Positions 4,698 to 5,618 of a stretch of 5,618 nt of DNA are shown in pieces. Every line of letters begins with the position of its first letter. Within the stretch, counting starts at the first letter, position 1. This DNA comes from Methanomassiliicoccaceae archaeon (GTDB taxonomy: Archaea > Thermoplasmatota > Thermoplasmata > Methanomassiliicoccales > Methanomethylophilaceae), in assembly GCA_009776625.1 (NCBI GenBank), contig WRNL01000028.1, positions 6,318 through 11,935 on the forward strand, read 5' to 3'. Under the pieces are notes generated by a model. That model had not been told where the DNA came from. It saw only the letters and a program-made list of their open reading frames with translations, and made no database searches. The translations under genes were made by a program, and so were the position numbers.

Positions 4698-5483
4698 ATG
4701 AGCTTTATATCAGGCGGCAATGGGAAAGATGACAAACATAGCCCCTCTACAGCCGAGACAAAAAGAAAACTAAAGGCCACACCATACCTCCATTACCTCA
4801 AACCTGCGGAAAGGGGTGACCCGCATCACCAGTTCCTGATCGGCGACATCTTCATCAAAGGGGTGTTCGTCCGCACCGATCTGGAAGAGGCCGCCAGATG
4901 GTTCAAGCTCGCATCGGAGGGCGGACACACGGAAGCACAGTTCTACCTCGAAGTCGCCGAGGGCAAAAGGTCCATGCAGAGCATGTATGAGTACGAGGAC
5001 CGTAAAAAATTCAAAGCCGAAGTCATCGAGGCAACTAACGGAACCTCGATTGAAAAATATAACGTTGGGAGAGGGTACATGGAGGGCAAACGCGTAGAGC
5101 GAAACCTGGAGGAGGCATATGGGTGGCTCAAGCTTGCAGCAGATTGGGGACATATGCCTGCAAAGGAACTTCTCGGAGTGTGGGGGTTCAAATGCCCGAG
5201 ATGCCAGAACCTGCTGCCCATCCGTTCGATACCCTGCGGCAATTGCGGAGGCAGCCTAGAGGTGGTGACTCGGGAGACATCTGTGCCCGATTACGTTGAC
5301 TATATCGGGGTGGTCCACTATAAAACAATAACCGGCCCACAATACATGCGTTGCACAAAATGCTCCAATGAATATGGCTGGACATCATGCAAATGCGGCA
5401 CCAACTGCTCCATGAGCAAAAACTACGGGCTCCACGAGCTCTCGAGAGAGGCATGGATAGCAAATCGAACCAAGATAGGATGA
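4698..5483 (+). CDS. Sel1-like repeat protein with C-terminal zinc-ribbon region
   Basis: From the chosen start the product is 261 residues. Two Sel1-like (TPR-related) helical repeats are visible: about residues 36-82 (ERGDPHHQFLIGDIF, then DLEEAARWFKLASEGGHTEA) and about 115-158 (EKYNVGRGYMEG, then NLEEAYGWLKLAADWGHMPA). Both carry the AA/A-W-x-K-L-A pattern ending in a GH turn. A Cys-rich region follows: Cys166-Pro-Arg-Cys169 with Cys180-Gly-Asn-Cys183, a classic zinc ribbon, then Cys219-Thr-Lys-Cys222 with Cys231, Cys233 and Cys237, probably a second metal site. Sel1 repeats usually serve protein-protein contacts, so an adaptor role is likely; no enzyme domain is seen. There is no signal peptide, so it is probably cytoplasmic. 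It is the second gene of a pair with the Cys-rich protein 25 bases upstream. Reading from ATG 4599 would add 33 residues but ignores the strong ribosome site. Confidence 0.88.
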   Translation: MSFISGGNGKDDKHSPSTAETKRKLKATPYLHYLKPAERGDPHHQFLIGDIFIKGVFVRTDLEEAARWFKLASEGGHTEAQFYLEVAEGKRSMQSMYEYEDRKKFKAEVIEATNGTSIEKYNVGRGYMEGKRVERNLEEAYGWLKLAADWGHMPAKELLGVWGFKCPRCQNLLPIRSIPCGNCGGSLEVVTRETSVPDYVDYIGVVHYKTITGPQYMRCTKCSNEYGWTSCKCGTNCSMSKNYGLHELSREAWIANRTKIG

Positions 5484-5516
5484 GATAGATCGAACAAGAG
5501 TATCCAGCAATTGTGA

Positions 5517-5528
5517 CTTCTATTTTTA
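5517..5528 (+). terminator. Weak T-rich terminator after the Sel1 gene
   Basis: CTTCTATTTTTA begins 34 bases after the TGA of the Sel1 gene and contains a run of five T. No strong stem precedes it. It could end the plus-strand transcript before the convergent gene at the right edge. Confidence 0.35.
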
Positions 5529-5557
5529 TGTGAGGGGGGCAGTGATGCTGCCGCATC

Positions 5558-5618
5558 TTACGGGTAGCCGAACCCGCGTTTCGTGAAGGGGCAGCAGGAT
5601 ATGCACAGGCCGCAGACA
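5558..5618 (-). CDS. C-terminal end of a [4Fe-4S] protein (rest lies beyond the right edge)
   Basis: Only 19 full codons and the TAA stop are visible on the minus strand; the gene enters from the right. The peptide is VCGLCISCCPFTKRGFGYP, with a CxxCxxxCP iron-sulfur motif as in the C-terminal ferredoxin half of QueG and reductive-dehalogenase-like proteins. It differs from the remnant at 3558-3689 by two residues in the visible part (Leu to Phe, Arg to Pro). Whether this copy is intact cannot be judged here. It converges with the Sel1 gene. Confidence 0.6.
   Translation of the reverse strand, partial: VCGLCISCCPFTKRGFGYP
5558..5618. repeat. Direct repeat, right copy (gene 3' end, cut by window edge)
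   Basis: This is the partner of 3558-3618: 59 of 61 bases identical, same orientation, offset exactly 2000. The two copies enclose the AT-rich stretch with the two-gene unit. Similarity below the stop codon drops sharply, while the coding part is nearly identical even at third codon positions. Confidence 0.95.

Noticed and set aside
5421..5432. 12-base match to the end of mtaB (3046-3057), both encoding NYGL
   Set aside because: It is short, with unrelated flanks; most likely chance similarity rather than a recombination site.
1..5618. CRISPR array, insertion sequence or integrase gene
   Set aside because: No regularly spaced repeats and no transposase or recombinase motifs in any frame. 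The only sizeable direct repeat is the gene-end pair at 3558 and 5558.

Overview
The window most likely comes from a methylotrophic methanogenic archaeon. The main evidence is a complete mtaCB pair (methanol corrinoid protein plus methanol:corrinoid methyltransferase), archaeal TATA-type promoter elements and strong archaeal Shine-Dalgarno sites. The GC-rich coding and the many small Cys-rich, Sel1 and zinc-ribbon proteins suggest a Methanomassiliicoccales-like organism rather than the more AT-rich Methanosarcina. That taxonomic placement is inference; no marker gene here settles it.

Left part (1-3060), GC-rich metabolic block. The 3' part of a CbiA/CobB-family a,c-diamide synthase (cobyrinate, or Ni-sirohydrochlorin in the CfbB branch) runs in from the left edge. 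A 261-base AT-rich gap follows, with several TATA-like elements and two inverted repeats. Next come mtaC and mtaB, 2 bases apart and each with a good ribosome site. MtaB takes the methyl group from methanol and puts it on the corrinoid held by MtaC. A separate MtaA, not in this window, would pass it to coenzyme M. The diamide synthase family makes either the corrinoid (needed by MtaC) or F430 (needed by methyl-CoM reductase), so both halves fit the same metabolism, though the gap suggests they are transcribed separately.

Middle (3061-3797). A T-rich terminator follows mtaB, then a small zinc-ribbon protein gene (3137-3469) of unknown role. After it comes a gap holding a minus-strand remnant of the C-terminal end of a [4Fe-4S] protein (3558-3689), broken by a stop.

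Right part (3798-5618). A visibly AT-richer stretch carries a TATA box, a doubtful 76-codon ORF, and a convincing two-gene unit. That unit encodes a 185-residue charged, Cys-rich protein of unknown family and a 261-residue protein with two Sel1-like repeats and a Cys-rich zinc-ribbon tail. The right edge cuts into the minus-strand 3' end of a second copy of the [4Fe-4S] gene. Its last 61 visible bases match the remnant at 3558-3618 with only two differences, at an offset of exactly 2000 bases. The two-gene unit therefore lies between direct repeats made of a gene 3' end. This is the most interesting structure here: either a small inserted cassette, or the trace of a tandem gene duplication that was later invaded and decayed.
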